Part shown: positions 15,138 to 22,681 of the stretch, one piece after another
Layout of the letters: each line of letters starts with the position of its first letter
How positions within the stretch are numbered: position 1 is the first letter of the stretch
NCBI GenBank assembly: GCA_028278345.1
Contig: JANQEL010000005.1
Span: 1 to 37,808 of the forward strand
DNA: 37,808 bases
Source: Myxococcota bacterium
GTDB taxonomy: Bacteria; Myxococcota_A; UBA9160; UBA4427
Reading direction: 5' to 3'
The notes under the pieces: model-generated
What the model was told of the DNA's origin: nothing
Databases searched by the model: none
What the model saw: the letters and a program-made list of their open reading frames with translations, nothing else
Program-made: the position numbers and the translations under genes

Positions 15138-16426
15138 CGCCGCTCGATCTCGAGTTCGAGGAAGTGCGTTGCACACGAGATGCACGGGTCGTAGTTGCGG
15201 ATCGCCTGTTCGCACTTCCACTGGAGTTCGTCGTCGCTGAGCGCGTGGTGCACCTGGACGAAGCGGCGCAGATCGTCCTCGATGGTGGCCTGGTTCTGGG
15301 AAGTCGGAGGGACGATGCGCGCATCGACGATCGTGCCCTCGTCGTCGATCTCGTAGCGGTGATAGAGGACCCCTCGCGGCGCCTCCGTGCACGCGTGGCC
15401 GACTCCCGCAGCCAATTCATGCTCGACATATGGAACGGCGGGTTCCTCGTAGGCCTCGATGATGCGGAGCGCCTCGTCGCACGCCTCGACGACCTCGACC
15501 GCACGCACGATGATGCTCTGGAAGGGATTCGCGCAGTGCGCGCCGAGGCCCGCCTCGCGCGCGGCTGCCGTAGCTGTGTCGCCGAGCCGATCGGCGTTGA
15601 TGTTGTATCGCGCCTGGGGTCCGACGAAGTAGCGGCCCCGCCCGCGAATGCGTGCGTGCAGCGCGTTCGAGTGCTCGACGTGCAGCTCTTCGAAGTGATC
15701 GTCGAACCGGGCCGCTTCGATGTGAAGCCCGGCGGTCGAGGCGATCGCGCCTTCGTTGAAGGGATACTCGTCTTCGTGGCGTAGAGCGACGAACTCGTGA
15801 TCGCAGTCGAAGTCGGGAAAGTCGAGGGTCGAGACGAGACGAACCGTCTCGAGTGCAGCGTCGCGCGCCCATTCGAGTTCGGGAACGAGTGCCTGGAGGT
15901 CGCGTCGACGCGGTGTCTTGTGGAAACCGCCGACACGGACATTGATCGGGTGGATGGCCCGTCCCGCAACGGCCGCGACGAGGGCGTTGCCGATCTTCTT
16001 GAGCCGGAGGCCTCGTTCGACATCCTCCCGGCGATCGCGCGCAAGACGGATCGCGTCCTCGTACCCGAGGAAGTCCGGAAGATGGAGCATGTAGATGTGC
16101 AGGACGTGGCTTTCGATCCACTCACCGCAATAGAGTAGACGGCGCAGTTCTCGCAGCGGGCCAGCCACCTCGATGCCGAGGGCCGCTTCCATCGCGTGCA
16201 CCGCGCTCATCTGATAGGCGACCGGGCAGATGCCGCAGATGCGAGCGGTGATGTCGGGGGCCTCCTCGTAACCGCGACCTCGCAGGAAGGCTTCGAAGAA
16301 GCGCGGCGGTTCGTAGATCCGCAGCTGCACCTCCTCGACCCGATCGCCTTCGATGACCACCGACATCGCCCCCTCGCCTTCGACGCGGGCGAGAGCATCG
16401 ACCTGGATACGCCGGCGCTCCGTCAT
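15134..16426 (-). CDS. Group 3b [NiFe]-hydrogenase large (alpha) subunit
   Basis: A 430-residue catalytic subunit that holds the Ni-Fe site and interconverts H2 with protons and electrons. The N-terminal ligand motif is RICGICP (C64, C67), preceded by [12 protein letters not shown]. The C-terminal motif is DPCISCATH (C415, C418, H421), followed by nine residues FLELEIERR that the adjacent protease would remove after His421. Overall length and motifs fit the cytosolic bidirectional NADP-linked group 3b (sulfhydrogenase alpha, HydA/HyhL). The ATG at 16424-16426 overlaps the small-subunit stop. Assignment to 3b rests on the subunit set (beta, gamma, delta, alpha) and motifs rather than on a tree. 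Confidence 0.95.
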   Translation of the reverse strand: MTERRRIQVDALARVEGEGAMSVVIEGDRVEEVQLRIYEPPRFFEAFLRGRGYEEAPDITARICGICPVAYQMSAVHAMEAALGIEVAGPLRELRRLLYCGEWIESHVLHIYMLHLPDFLGYEDAIRLARDRREDVERGLRLKKIGNALVAAVAGRAIHPINVRVGGFHKTPRRRDLQALVPELEWARDAALETVRLVSTLDFPDFDCDHEFVALRHEDEYPFNEGAIASTAGLHIEAARFDDHFEELHVEHSNALHARIRGRGRYFVGPQARYNINADRLGDTATAAAREAGLGAHCANPFQSIIVRAVEVVEACDEALRIIEAYEEPAVPYVEHELAAGVGHACTEAPRGVLYHRYEIDDEGTIVDARIVPPTSQNQATIEDDLRRFVQVHHALSDDELQWKCEQAIRNYDPCISCATHFLELEIERR

Positions 16427-17238
16427 CGGTTCGACTCCTCCGCAGCGGGGTCGGGTTCGCCCGGCGCGTGTCGCTCGCGAAACGCCGGAGCATTCGCGTA
16501 GAAGGTGGAAAAGAGCCGGCTTCGCGCGCGAGCATCCGCGCCCCGCGCAGCCAACTGATCGTCCAGCGTCGCCGCGGCCGCACCGTCGACGGGGCCGAAA
16601 CAGCCGAAGCAGCCGCGATTCCAGGCCGGGCAGAGTGCGCCACAGCCGGCCTGGGTGACGGGCCCGAGGCAGGGCGTACCGTTCGCGACCATGACGCATA
16701 CGCGCCCCTCACGCTTGCACTCGACGCAGACGCTGTGACGTGCCACCCGCGGCGTGCGCCCGTTGGCCAGCGCGAGGATCAGCTCGAGCAGCTGTCCCTT
16801 GTCGATCGGACAGCCCTGCAACTCGAAGTCGACATGAACGTGGGCCGAGATCGGTTCGGAGGTCGCGAGGGTCTCGACGTACTCGGGGGTGGCGTACACG
16901 ATGCTCAGGAAGTCCTCGACCCGTGCAAAGTTCTTGAGCGCCTGGATGCCGCCCGACGATGCGCATGCGCCGATCGTGGCCAGGATCTTCGACTGCTCCC
17001 GAACCTCGCGAATACGCTCGACATCGTGGGCGGTCGTGATCGAGCCCTCGACGAGCGATACGTCGTAGGGGCCGGGGGCGACGGCGCGCGTCGCCTCGAG
17101 GAAATGCGCGAACTCGATCGTCTCTGCGATGGGCAACAACTCATCCTCGCAGTCGAGCAGACTCAGCTGGCAGCCGTCGCACGATGCGAACTTCCAGACG
17201 GCGACCTTGACCTTCGCGGCGGGCTCGAATTCGGGCAT
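16423..17238 (-). CDS. Group 3b [NiFe]-hydrogenase small (delta) subunit
   Basis: A 271-residue iron-sulfur subunit that passes electrons between the Ni-Fe site and the diaphorase part. It has [12 protein letters not shown] (C20, C23), [15 protein letters not shown] (C92), [16 protein letters not shown] (about C148) for the proximal cluster, and a C-terminal set [41 protein letters not shown] for two further [4Fe-4S] clusters. There is no twin-arginine signal, so the enzyme is cytoplasmic, as expected for group 3. It lies 3 bp after the gamma-subunit gene and overlaps the large subunit by ATGA. Confidence 0.94.
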   Translation of the reverse strand: MPEFEPAAKVKVAVWKFASCDGCQLSLLDCEDELLPIAETIEFAHFLEATRAVAPGPYDVSLVEGSITTAHDVERIREVREQSKILATIGACASSGGIQALKNFARVEDFLSIVYATPEYVETLATSEPISAHVHVDFELQGCPIDKGQLLELILALANGRTPRVARHSVCVECKREGRVCVMVANGTPCLGPVTQAGCGALCPAWNRGCFGCFGPVDGAAAATLDDQLAARGADARARSRLFSTFYANAPAFRERHAPGEPDPAAEESNR

Positions 17239-17241
17239 CGG

Positions 17242-18084
17242 CTAGCGCTCCCGCACCAGGAGCCGCGACTCGACGTGGTCGAGCGCGAACACCGGACCAT
17301 CCCTGCACACGAAGTCGCGACCCCACTGACAGTGGCCACAGAGACCGATCGCGCACTTCATGTTGCGCTCCATCGAGAGGTGGATCGACTCCGTCGGCAC
17401 CCCGCGCTCGCGCAGGAGTTGGATACAGAAACGCATCATGATTTCGGGACCGCAGATGAACGCTTCGGTGTTGGCCGGTGTGAAGACTGCACGCGGCACG
17501 AGCTGGGTGACTGCCCCGACGTTGCTCGCCCAACCCCGGGTCGCCGTGTCGACGGTGACTTCGACGTCGAGGTGGAAGCGACTGCGCCAGGTCTCCAGGT
17601 CGCTGCGGAACAGGATGTCGTCGGCGGTACGCGTGCCATAGAGGAGTGTCACGCGGCCGAAGTCCTCACGGTAGCTCTCGAGGTGTTCGAGCACGGGTTT
17701 GAGCGGCGCCATACCGATCCCGCCCGCCATGACGACGACATCCCTCCCGCGCGCGCGCTCGAGAGGCCACCCGTGCCCGAAGGGACCACGCACGCCGATC
17801 ACATCGCCGGGCTCTGCGGCACACAGGGCGCGCGTTGCGTTGCCCGCCTCGCGAATCGTATGCGTGACTTCGCGGCCTGCGGTCGCAATGCCGCTGACCG
17901 AGATCGGCACCTCGCCCACCCCGAAAGCCCAGAGCATGTTGAACTGCCCCGGTGCACACGGCGCGAGCGCTGCTTCGTCTCGCGGCTCGAGCACGAGGGA
18001 CACCACGTCATGGGTCTCGCGCCACGCGTCCCGCACGACGTAGGGCGTGGGGATCAGCGGATCAGCCGTTTCCACGCGTTCCAC
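17242..18084 (-). CDS. Group 3b hydrogenase gamma subunit (FAD/NAD(P)-binding)
   Basis: A 280-residue ferredoxin-NADP reductase-like subunit that couples the hydrogenase to NAD(P)H. An FAD-binding barrel (APGQFNMLWAFGVGEVPISVSG, about residues 44-66) is followed by the nucleotide-binding domain (VVVMAGGIGMAPLKPVLEHL near 116; AFICGPEIMMRF near 209). The chain closes with a [2Fe-2S] motif MKCAIGLCGHCQWG...VCRDGPVF near the C-terminus. This matches the HydG/HyhG gamma subunit of sulfhydrogenases. Its ATG (18082-18084) lies 23 bp inside the preceding cNMP-domain gene, so the two are coupled. NADP versus NAD preference cannot be decided by eye. Confidence 0.94.
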   Translation of the reverse strand: MERVETADPLIPTPYVVRDAWRETHDVVSLVLEPRDEAALAPCAPGQFNMLWAFGVGEVPISVSGIATAGREVTHTIREAGNATRALCAAEPGDVIGVRGPFGHGWPLERARGRDVVVMAGGIGMAPLKPVLEHLESYREDFGRVTLLYGTRTADDILFRSDLETWRSRFHLDVEVTVDTATRGWASNVGAVTQLVPRAVFTPANTEAFICGPEIMMRFCIQLLRERGVPTESIHLSMERNMKCAIGLCGHCQWGRDFVCRDGPVFALDHVESRLLVRER

Positions 18085-18547
18085 TCGAGCTTCCGTAGAC
18101 GTCCAGCAACTGCAGCCGAGTGGCGCGCAGACGGTCGCTCATCACACCCGCGAACCGCCGCATGAACTCGTAGCCCATCTCGGGGGACTCCTCGCACTTG
18201 GTGCGCAGGCAGGTCGTGTCGAAGTGTACGGCGTGGGTGGTCTCGATGGCGCGCACATCGAACATCCAGACGTGGGGTGGCAGGATCCAGGACCATCCGA
18301 TCACCGCGCCATCGTCGACCGTCTGCACCGTGCACGAACCCACTCCGGGTGAGTAGATCTCGATGGCCACCTTGCCTCGGCGAACCGCATAGAACTCGTT
18401 GCAGGGTTGCCCCTCGCTCGCGATCACCTCCCCAGGACGGTACGCGACGTTGCGCCCGCAGCCGGCGATCAGCTCCAACCATTCCGGTCGCATCCCCTCG
18501 AAGAAGGGGTGTTCGTTCAGCAGTTGATCGATGCTCTTGATCTTCAT
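18062..18547 (-). CDS. Cyclic-nucleotide-binding-domain protein in hydrogenase operon
   Basis: A 161-residue stand-alone domain: LNEHPFFEGMRPEWLELIAGCGRNVAYRPGEVIASEGQPCNEFYAVRRGKVAIEIY is the typical Crp-like beta-roll. The pocket region then reads GAVIGWSWILPPHVWMFDVRAIE in place of the usual GE-x-A-L and RxA residues, so classical cAMP/cGMP binding is doubtful. It ends in the helix MGYEFMRRFAGVMSDRLRATRLQLLDVYG and has no DNA-binding helix-turn-helix. It overlaps the beta subunit gene (ATGA) and the gamma subunit gene, so it is made together with the enzyme. A role as allosteric or redox-state sensor, or as an assembly partner, is inference; a transcription factor role is unlikely. Confidence 0.9.
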   Translation of the reverse strand: MKIKSIDQLLNEHPFFEGMRPEWLELIAGCGRNVAYRPGEVIASEGQPCNEFYAVRRGKVAIEIYSPGVGSCTVQTVDDGAVIGWSWILPPHVWMFDVRAIETTHAVHFDTTCLRTKCEESPEMGYEFMRRFAGVMSDRLRATRLQLLDVYGSSSGTRGNG

Positions 18548-19761
18548 GACCCTTCCCCGGACGAGCGGAGATCATCCCGATCGACCCGAATGGCCGCCAC
18601 CTCCTCGGTGAGGTCGATCCCGACCGGACACCAGGCGATGCATCGCCCACACCCCACGCACCCCGACGACCCGAACTGCTCGTTCCAGGTGCCGAGCTTG
18701 TGGGTCAGCCACTGTCGATAGCGCGCGCGGGTGCTCGGGCGCATGTCCCCGCCGTGCGTGTAGGCATGCTCCCCTGTGAAGCAGGAGTCCCAGAGGCGCC
18801 ATCGCTCGGTTCGATCACCCGTCAGGTCGTTTACCTCTTCGACCGTGTGACAGAAACACGTCGGGCAGACCATCGTACAGTTCGCACACGAGAGACACCG
18901 CTCGGCCACATCTGCCCAACGCGGGTGCTCGAGGTTCGCTTCGAGCAGCGCCGGCAGGTCCTCGGTGTCGAGTCGGCGCGTGATCTGGGATTCGGCCCGA
19001 CGCGTGGCGGCTTCGGCGCGATCGCGCTCGTTCGGCGTGGGCGGCGTCGAATGGAGCGCCGTCAGGATCTCTCGTCCACGCGCGCTGCCCGCCTGTACGA
19101 GCAGGAGGTGCGCGCCGTCGTCGAGTAGCTCGGTCAGCGCGAGGTCGAAGCCCTGATCGGCCCGCGGTCCCGTCTCCATCGATGTACAGAAGCACGTGGG
19201 GGCCGCCTGTGCACACTGGACGGCGACCAGGAAGGCGCTCTCGCGCACTTGCGCGTACCAGGGGTCGACGTACCTACCACCGCGCAGCACGCGATCCTGC
19301 ACTTCGATCGCGGCGATCTCGCAGGGACGGATACCGATGAAGGCCAGAAGCGGAGGCTCGGCCTCGGGGGGCTCGATTTCGAAGTCCACGCCACGTCGCT
19401 GCGCGGCGAAGATCCGCAGGCGCGGCGGGAAGAGGTATTGCTTCCACGATCGGGGCCCGAGGTTGTAGCCGAAGAGAGCCTCGTCGCTGCGACGCTCGAC
19501 GCGATACTCCCCGGCTTCCTGGCGGTCGGTAAAACCAACGGGGAGTTCATCGGCGGATTCGATCTCGTCGTAGACGATCGCTCCGTCCTGCACGGTCGGC
19601 CCGAGGGTGAGGTAGCCCCGCTCGCGCAGCAGTCGGATCAACTCGCCGAAAGCGTGCGGTTCCAGCACGACGGCCTCGTCGTCGAGGCCTGCATCCACTT
19701 CGGTCACGGCTGTGTTGGTCACGACTACATTGGTCACGACGTCGTCCTTCGACACTCCCAC
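18544..19761 (-). CDS. Group 3b hydrogenase beta subunit (4Fe-4S, HydB/AsrA-like)
   Basis: A 405-residue iron-sulfur subunit of the sulfhydrogenase beta / anaerobic sulfite reductase A family that carries electrons between the flavin subunit and the hydrogenase core. FIGIRPCEIAAIEVQDRVL (141-159) is the family's signature; the C-terminal ferredoxin part has C289-C292-C295-C299 with the extra PTCFCHTVEE, and C368-C371-C374-C378. The GTG at 19761 gives the longest form, but GTG at codon 3 (19755) has better spacing to the purine-rich AAGGAAGGG. The first 20 residues (VVTNVVVTNTAVT) come from a short tandem repeat and look non-conserved. It is the first gene of the hydrogenase operon, 53 bp downstream of the phosphofructokinase gene. 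Confidence 0.92.
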   Translation of the reverse strand: MGVSKDDVVTNVVVTNTAVTEVDAGLDDEAVVLEPHAFGELIRLLRERGYLTLGPTVQDGAIVYDEIESADELPVGFTDRQEAGEYRVERRSDEALFGYNLGPRSWKQYLFPPRLRIFAAQRRGVDFEIEPPEAEPPLLAFIGIRPCEIAAIEVQDRVLRGGRYVDPWYAQVRESAFLVAVQCAQAAPTCFCTSMETGPRADQGFDLALTELLDDGAHLLLVQAGSARGREILTALHSTPPTPNERDRAEAATRRAESQITRRLDTEDLPALLEANLEHPRWADVAERCLSCANCTMVCPTCFCHTVEEVNDLTGDRTERWRLWDSCFTGEHAYTHGGDMRPSTRARYRQWLTHKLGTWNEQFGSSGCVGCGRCIAWCPVGIDLTEEVAAIRVDRDDLRSSGEGS

Positions 19762-19814
19762 CCCTTCCTTCGCGGTGCAGTTTCGTGCTTCGGACCTGTT
19801 CTGCCAAGACGACT

Positions 19815-21008
19815 TCAGAGCTGCTCGATGACGGGGAGTTCCCCGATCAGCGGCTCGAAGTAGCGGCGGAAGTCTCGGTCGATGTCACAACCGTCCACGA
19901 TGGCGTCGAGCGGCAGGGTGCGCGTCTTGGCGGCGACGTCAGTCAGTTCGACGCGAACGTACTCCGCCCGGTACGGGGAATCACTGGCGCGTTGGATCGC
20001 AATGGAGCCGTTCTCGACACCGTCGACCGCAAGCTCGGCCGCCATTCGCGCGGACGCACGCGCCTCGATCTGGTCGACCTCACTGACGCAACCCGCGAAC
20101 GATCGTTGGAGATAGCCGAAGGTGTCGGCGCGAACACGGAGCTTCGAGCCGAGACCGTCCTTGACCAGTTGAACAAGATGGTCACCGAGCGCACCGGTGC
20201 CCGAGAGCTGCACGTTCCCGTGGGCGTCTTTTTCGACGCGCTGCGCCAATTTCGTCGCGATCGCCACGCCCTCCTGGTCGTGGATCCCCTCGGACACCGC
20301 CACGACGCAGCGCCCCAGGCGCGAATACACCCGGTCTACGTCCGCGATGAACCGGTCGACATCGAAGCAAACCTCGGGGACGTAGATGAGGTGGGGCCCG
20401 TCGTCGTCACGTGTGCGCGCCATCATGCTCGCGGCCGTCAGGAACCCCGCATGCCGGCCCATGATCACGTCGATCTTGATCCCCGGGAGCGCCGCGTTGT
20501 CGAGCTGATCGCCCATCAGCGCCTGGGCGACGAATCGCGCAGCCGACGGAAAGCCCGGAGTGTGGTCGTTGCACTCGAGGTCGTTGTCGATCGTCTTCGG
20601 GATGTGGAAGGCGCGCAGCTCGTAGCCTTCCTTGCGCGCCGTTTCGTTCACGATCCGCGCCGTGTCGGAGCTGTCGTTGCCGCCGATATAGAAGAAGTAG
20701 CGAACGTCGTTCTTCTCGAAGCTGCGAAAGATGTCCCGGCAGTACTGCTCGTCCGGCTTGTCGCGGCTGCTGCCGAGAGCGCTGGAAGGGGTCGCGGCGA
20801 TCCGGTCGAGGCGATCCTGGGAAATCTCGCTCAGGTCGATGAAGTCGCCGTCGACCATGCCGCGCACGGCGTGGTGGGCCCCGAGGATCTTCCCGATCGC
20901 ATCACACTGGCGAAGCCCTTCGATGCAACCGACGAGGGATTGGTTGATGACGGCGGTCGGTCCACCGGATTGCCCGATGACCGCGTTTCCTGCGAGTGTC
21001 GACGACAT
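19815..21008 (-). CDS. Phosphofructokinase, probably PPi-dependent
   Basis: A 397-residue enzyme phosphorylating fructose 6-phosphate. AVIGQSGGPTAVINQSL near the N-terminus is the phosphate-donor loop; GGNDSSD (109-115) and PKTIDND (137-143) are the diagnostic motifs. ATP-dependent enzymes have a Gly where this protein has the Asp of GGND, and the Lys in PKTIDND is the PPi-type residue, so pyrophosphate is the likely donor and the step would be reversible. Other landmarks are IDVIMGRHAGFLTAA and SEGIHDQEG. The ATG at 21008 has GGAGG at ideal spacing. It is divergent from the glycogen operon and upstream of the hydrogenase operon on the same strand. The donor specificity is inferred from motifs. 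Confidence 0.88.
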   Translation of the reverse strand: MSSTLAGNAVIGQSGGPTAVINQSLVGCIEGLRQCDAIGKILGAHHAVRGMVDGDFIDLSEISQDRLDRIAATPSSALGSSRDKPDEQYCRDIFRSFEKNDVRYFFYIGGNDSSDTARIVNETARKEGYELRAFHIPKTIDNDLECNDHTPGFPSAARFVAQALMGDQLDNAALPGIKIDVIMGRHAGFLTAASMMARTRDDDGPHLIYVPEVCFDVDRFIADVDRVYSRLGRCVVAVSEGIHDQEGVAIATKLAQRVEKDAHGNVQLSGTGALGDHLVQLVKDGLGSKLRVRADTFGYLQRSFAGCVSEVDQIEARASARMAAELAVDGVENGSIAIQRASDSPYRAEYVRVELTDVAAKTRTLPLDAIVDGCDIDRDFRRYFEPLIGELPVIEQL

Positions 21009-21211
21009 GGATCCTCCGTGAATTCCTCGCTGTTTCGCTCCCCTGGCGACGCATCTGCACGAGAGTGCGACAAGGAGCCAGCAAAAATGGTGCATCGGCG
21101 TGGGCACGGCGGGAATCCCACCGCCCGGACCACGACGCTTGGGGGCCACACGCTACGGGCCGGGACGCTCGTCGCTCGGAACACGCGCGGTGCTTCCGAA
21201 TCGCAGGTCCG

Positions 21212-21228
21212 ACTCGTCGTCGACGAGT
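21212..21228. promoter_or_regulatory. Inverted repeat ACTCGTCG-T-CGACGAGT
   Basis: Perfect 8-bp arms around a single central base in the pfk/glgC divergent region. It is too tight to make a stable RNA hairpin, so a dimeric protein-binding site is the more natural reading; no regulator is assigned. Confidence 0.35.
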
Positions 21229-21362
21229 GAGTCGACATGAAGTCATCGTGCACGTTCCTCCCATGCCCGTCGGCGCATGGTAGGGCGGGTGCCCGGTCGG
21301 AGCCGGCCGACTTGAGACGATGCTGGCACAGCGAAGTCACAATTCGTCGAAACGTGTCTGGA

Positions 21363-21378
21363 TGTCGCGCGCGCGACA
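21363..21378. promoter_or_regulatory. 16-bp perfect palindrome upstream of glgC
   Basis: TGTCGCGCGCGCGACA reads identically on both strands and ends 52 bp before the glgC start. The TGT-N10-ACA outline is that of an operator for a dimeric regulator. GC-rich DNA makes CG-alternating palindromes more likely by chance, so confidence is modest. Confidence 0.4.
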
Positions 21379-21383
21379 CCATC

Positions 21384-21395
21384 GCACCATGGTGC
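21384..21395. promoter_or_regulatory. 12-bp perfect palindrome upstream of glgC
   Basis: GCACCATGGTGC is a second perfect palindrome only 5 bp after the 16-bp one and 35 bp before the glgC start. Two adjacent palindromes at this distance from a start suggest an operator pair, or part of a leader that folds. Confidence 0.35.
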
Positions 21396-21430
21396 TGGGT
21401 CATACTCGTCGCTTCTCTGGGAGCTTCGCG

Positions 21431-22681
21431 ATGAGTGACACTCTTGCTCTGGTACTCGCCGGCGGTGAAGGCCGACGACTGAGCCCCCTGACGGAAGAAC
21501 GCTCGAAGCCCGCTGTGCACTTTGGCGGGCGCTATCGCCTGGTCGACTTCGTTCTTTCCAATCTGGTCAACAGCGGTGTCAGACAGATCCGCTTACTGAC
21601 CCAATACAAGTCGACTTCACTCGTTCAGCACGTCGCGCGCAAGTGGTCGTTCGCATCGAACGCCGCGGACGAGTACATCGAGCCGGTACCCGCATCGATG
21701 AACCTCGGTCCCCAGTGGTTCCGGGGGACCGCCGATGCGATCTGGCAGAACCTCGACCTGCTGCGCGATTCGAAGCCAGAGAACGTGCTCATATTCGGTG
21801 CGGATCACATCTACAAGATGGACGTGGGCAAGATGCTCGAGTTCCACCGGGCCAAGGGAGCCGACCTCACGGTGGCCACGGTGTCCGTCCCGCGGAGTCA
21901 GGCACGCGAGTTCGGCTGCGTCGCCGTCGATGGAGGCGGCTGGGTGACTCACTTCATGGAGAAGCCCGAGGATCCGCCCGGTATGCCGGGGGATCCGTCG
22001 CGTTCGCTGGTCTCGATGGGGAACTACGTGTTCACCAACCAGGCGCTATTGGCCGAGCTGCGCCGCAACTCGACCCTCGAATCGACGACCCACGATTTCG
22101 GGCGCGACATCATGACCAGCGCCCATCAGCGCTTCAAGGTTGCGGCCTACGATCTCGCCACCCAGCTCGTGCCGGGCGAGTCGGAAGGCGCCCGCGGCTA
22201 CTGGCGGGACGTCGGCACGATCGACGCCTACTACGAGGCCAGCATGGATCTGGTCTCCGTCGAGCCGAGGCTCAATCTGTACAACCCCCAGTGGCCCATC
22301 CGCGGGGCGTCCACCGGCGTCGGGCCCTGCAAGTTCGTCTTCGCGGACGAAGACGGCAATCGTGTCGGCGCCGCTCTCGACTCCATCGTGGGTTCTGGCA
22401 CCATCATCTCCGGTGGTCACATCGAACGCACGGTGTGTTCCGACGAGGTCCGCGTGAACTCGTACGCGACAGTCGAAGATTCGGTCCTGTTCCCCAGTGT
22501 CGAGGTCGGAAGGGGTGCGCGATTGCGACGTTGTATCGTCGACCGCGGCGTCCATATTCCGCCGGGTGAAGTGATCGGCGAAGATCCCATCGCCGATGCG
22601 CAGCGCTTCACCGTCAGTGCGAGTGGCGTCACGGTCGTCACCCGGACGAGCCTCGATCAGCGCGACGAATACGATCGCTAG
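21431..22681 (+). CDS. glgC: Glucose-1-phosphate adenylyltransferase GlgC
   Basis: A 416-residue enzyme making ADP-glucose from glucose 1-phosphate and ATP, the committed step of glycogen synthesis. The N-terminus LALVLAGGEGRRLSPLTEER, followed by SKPAVHFGGRYRLVDF, is the nucleotidyltransferase signature. WFRGTADAIWQN, FGADHIYKMD (substrate and metal site) and FMEKPEDPPG follow, and a C-terminal left-handed beta-helix domain completes it. The ATG at 21431 is where homology starts; GGGAG lies about ten bases upstream, and an upstream in-frame start adds 37 unrelated residues. Its stop codon shares a base with the glgA start, so the genes are coupled. First gene of the glycogen operon. Confidence 0.96.
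   Translation: MSDTLALVLAGGEGRRLSPLTEERSKPAVHFGGRYRLVDFVLSNLVNSGVRQIRLLTQYKSTSLVQHVARKWSFASNAADEYIEPVPASMNLGPQWFRGTADAIWQNLDLLRDSKPENVLIFGADHIYKMDVGKMLEFHRAKGADLTVATVSVPRSQAREFGCVAVDGGGWVTHFMEKPEDPPGMPGDPSRSLVSMGNYVFTNQALLAELRRNSTLESTTHDFGRDIMTSAHQRFKVAAYDLATQLVPGESEGARGYWRDVGTIDAYYEASMDLVSVEPRLNLYNPQWPIRGASTGVGPCKFVFADEDGNRVGAALDSIVGSGTIISGGHIERTVCSDEVRVNSYATVEDSVLFPSVEVGRGARLRRCIVDRGVHIPPGEVIGEDPIADAQRFTVSASGVTVVTRTSLDQRDEYDR

Larger units (their letters stand above)
21009..21430. promoter_or_regulatory. 422-bp divergent control region, phosphofructokinase / glgC
   Basis: The only gene-free stretch over 300 bp. It must hold the outward promoters for the phosphofructokinase (and perhaps hydrogenase) run and for the glycogen operon. 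I see three perfect inverted repeats (listed separately) in the glgC-proximal half, but no convincing sigma-70 or sigma-54 boxes. Small open frames here have no ribosome-binding site or protein-like composition. Confidence 0.5.

Noticed and set aside
16468..18165. Plus-strand open frame of 565 codons across hydrogenase small and gamma subunits
   Set aside because: Antisense to both subunit genes and their junction; no motifs.
21320..21345. Sigma-54-type promoter near TGGCAC before glgC
   Set aside because: TGGCAC is present, but the matching TTGC element at the required spacing is absent.
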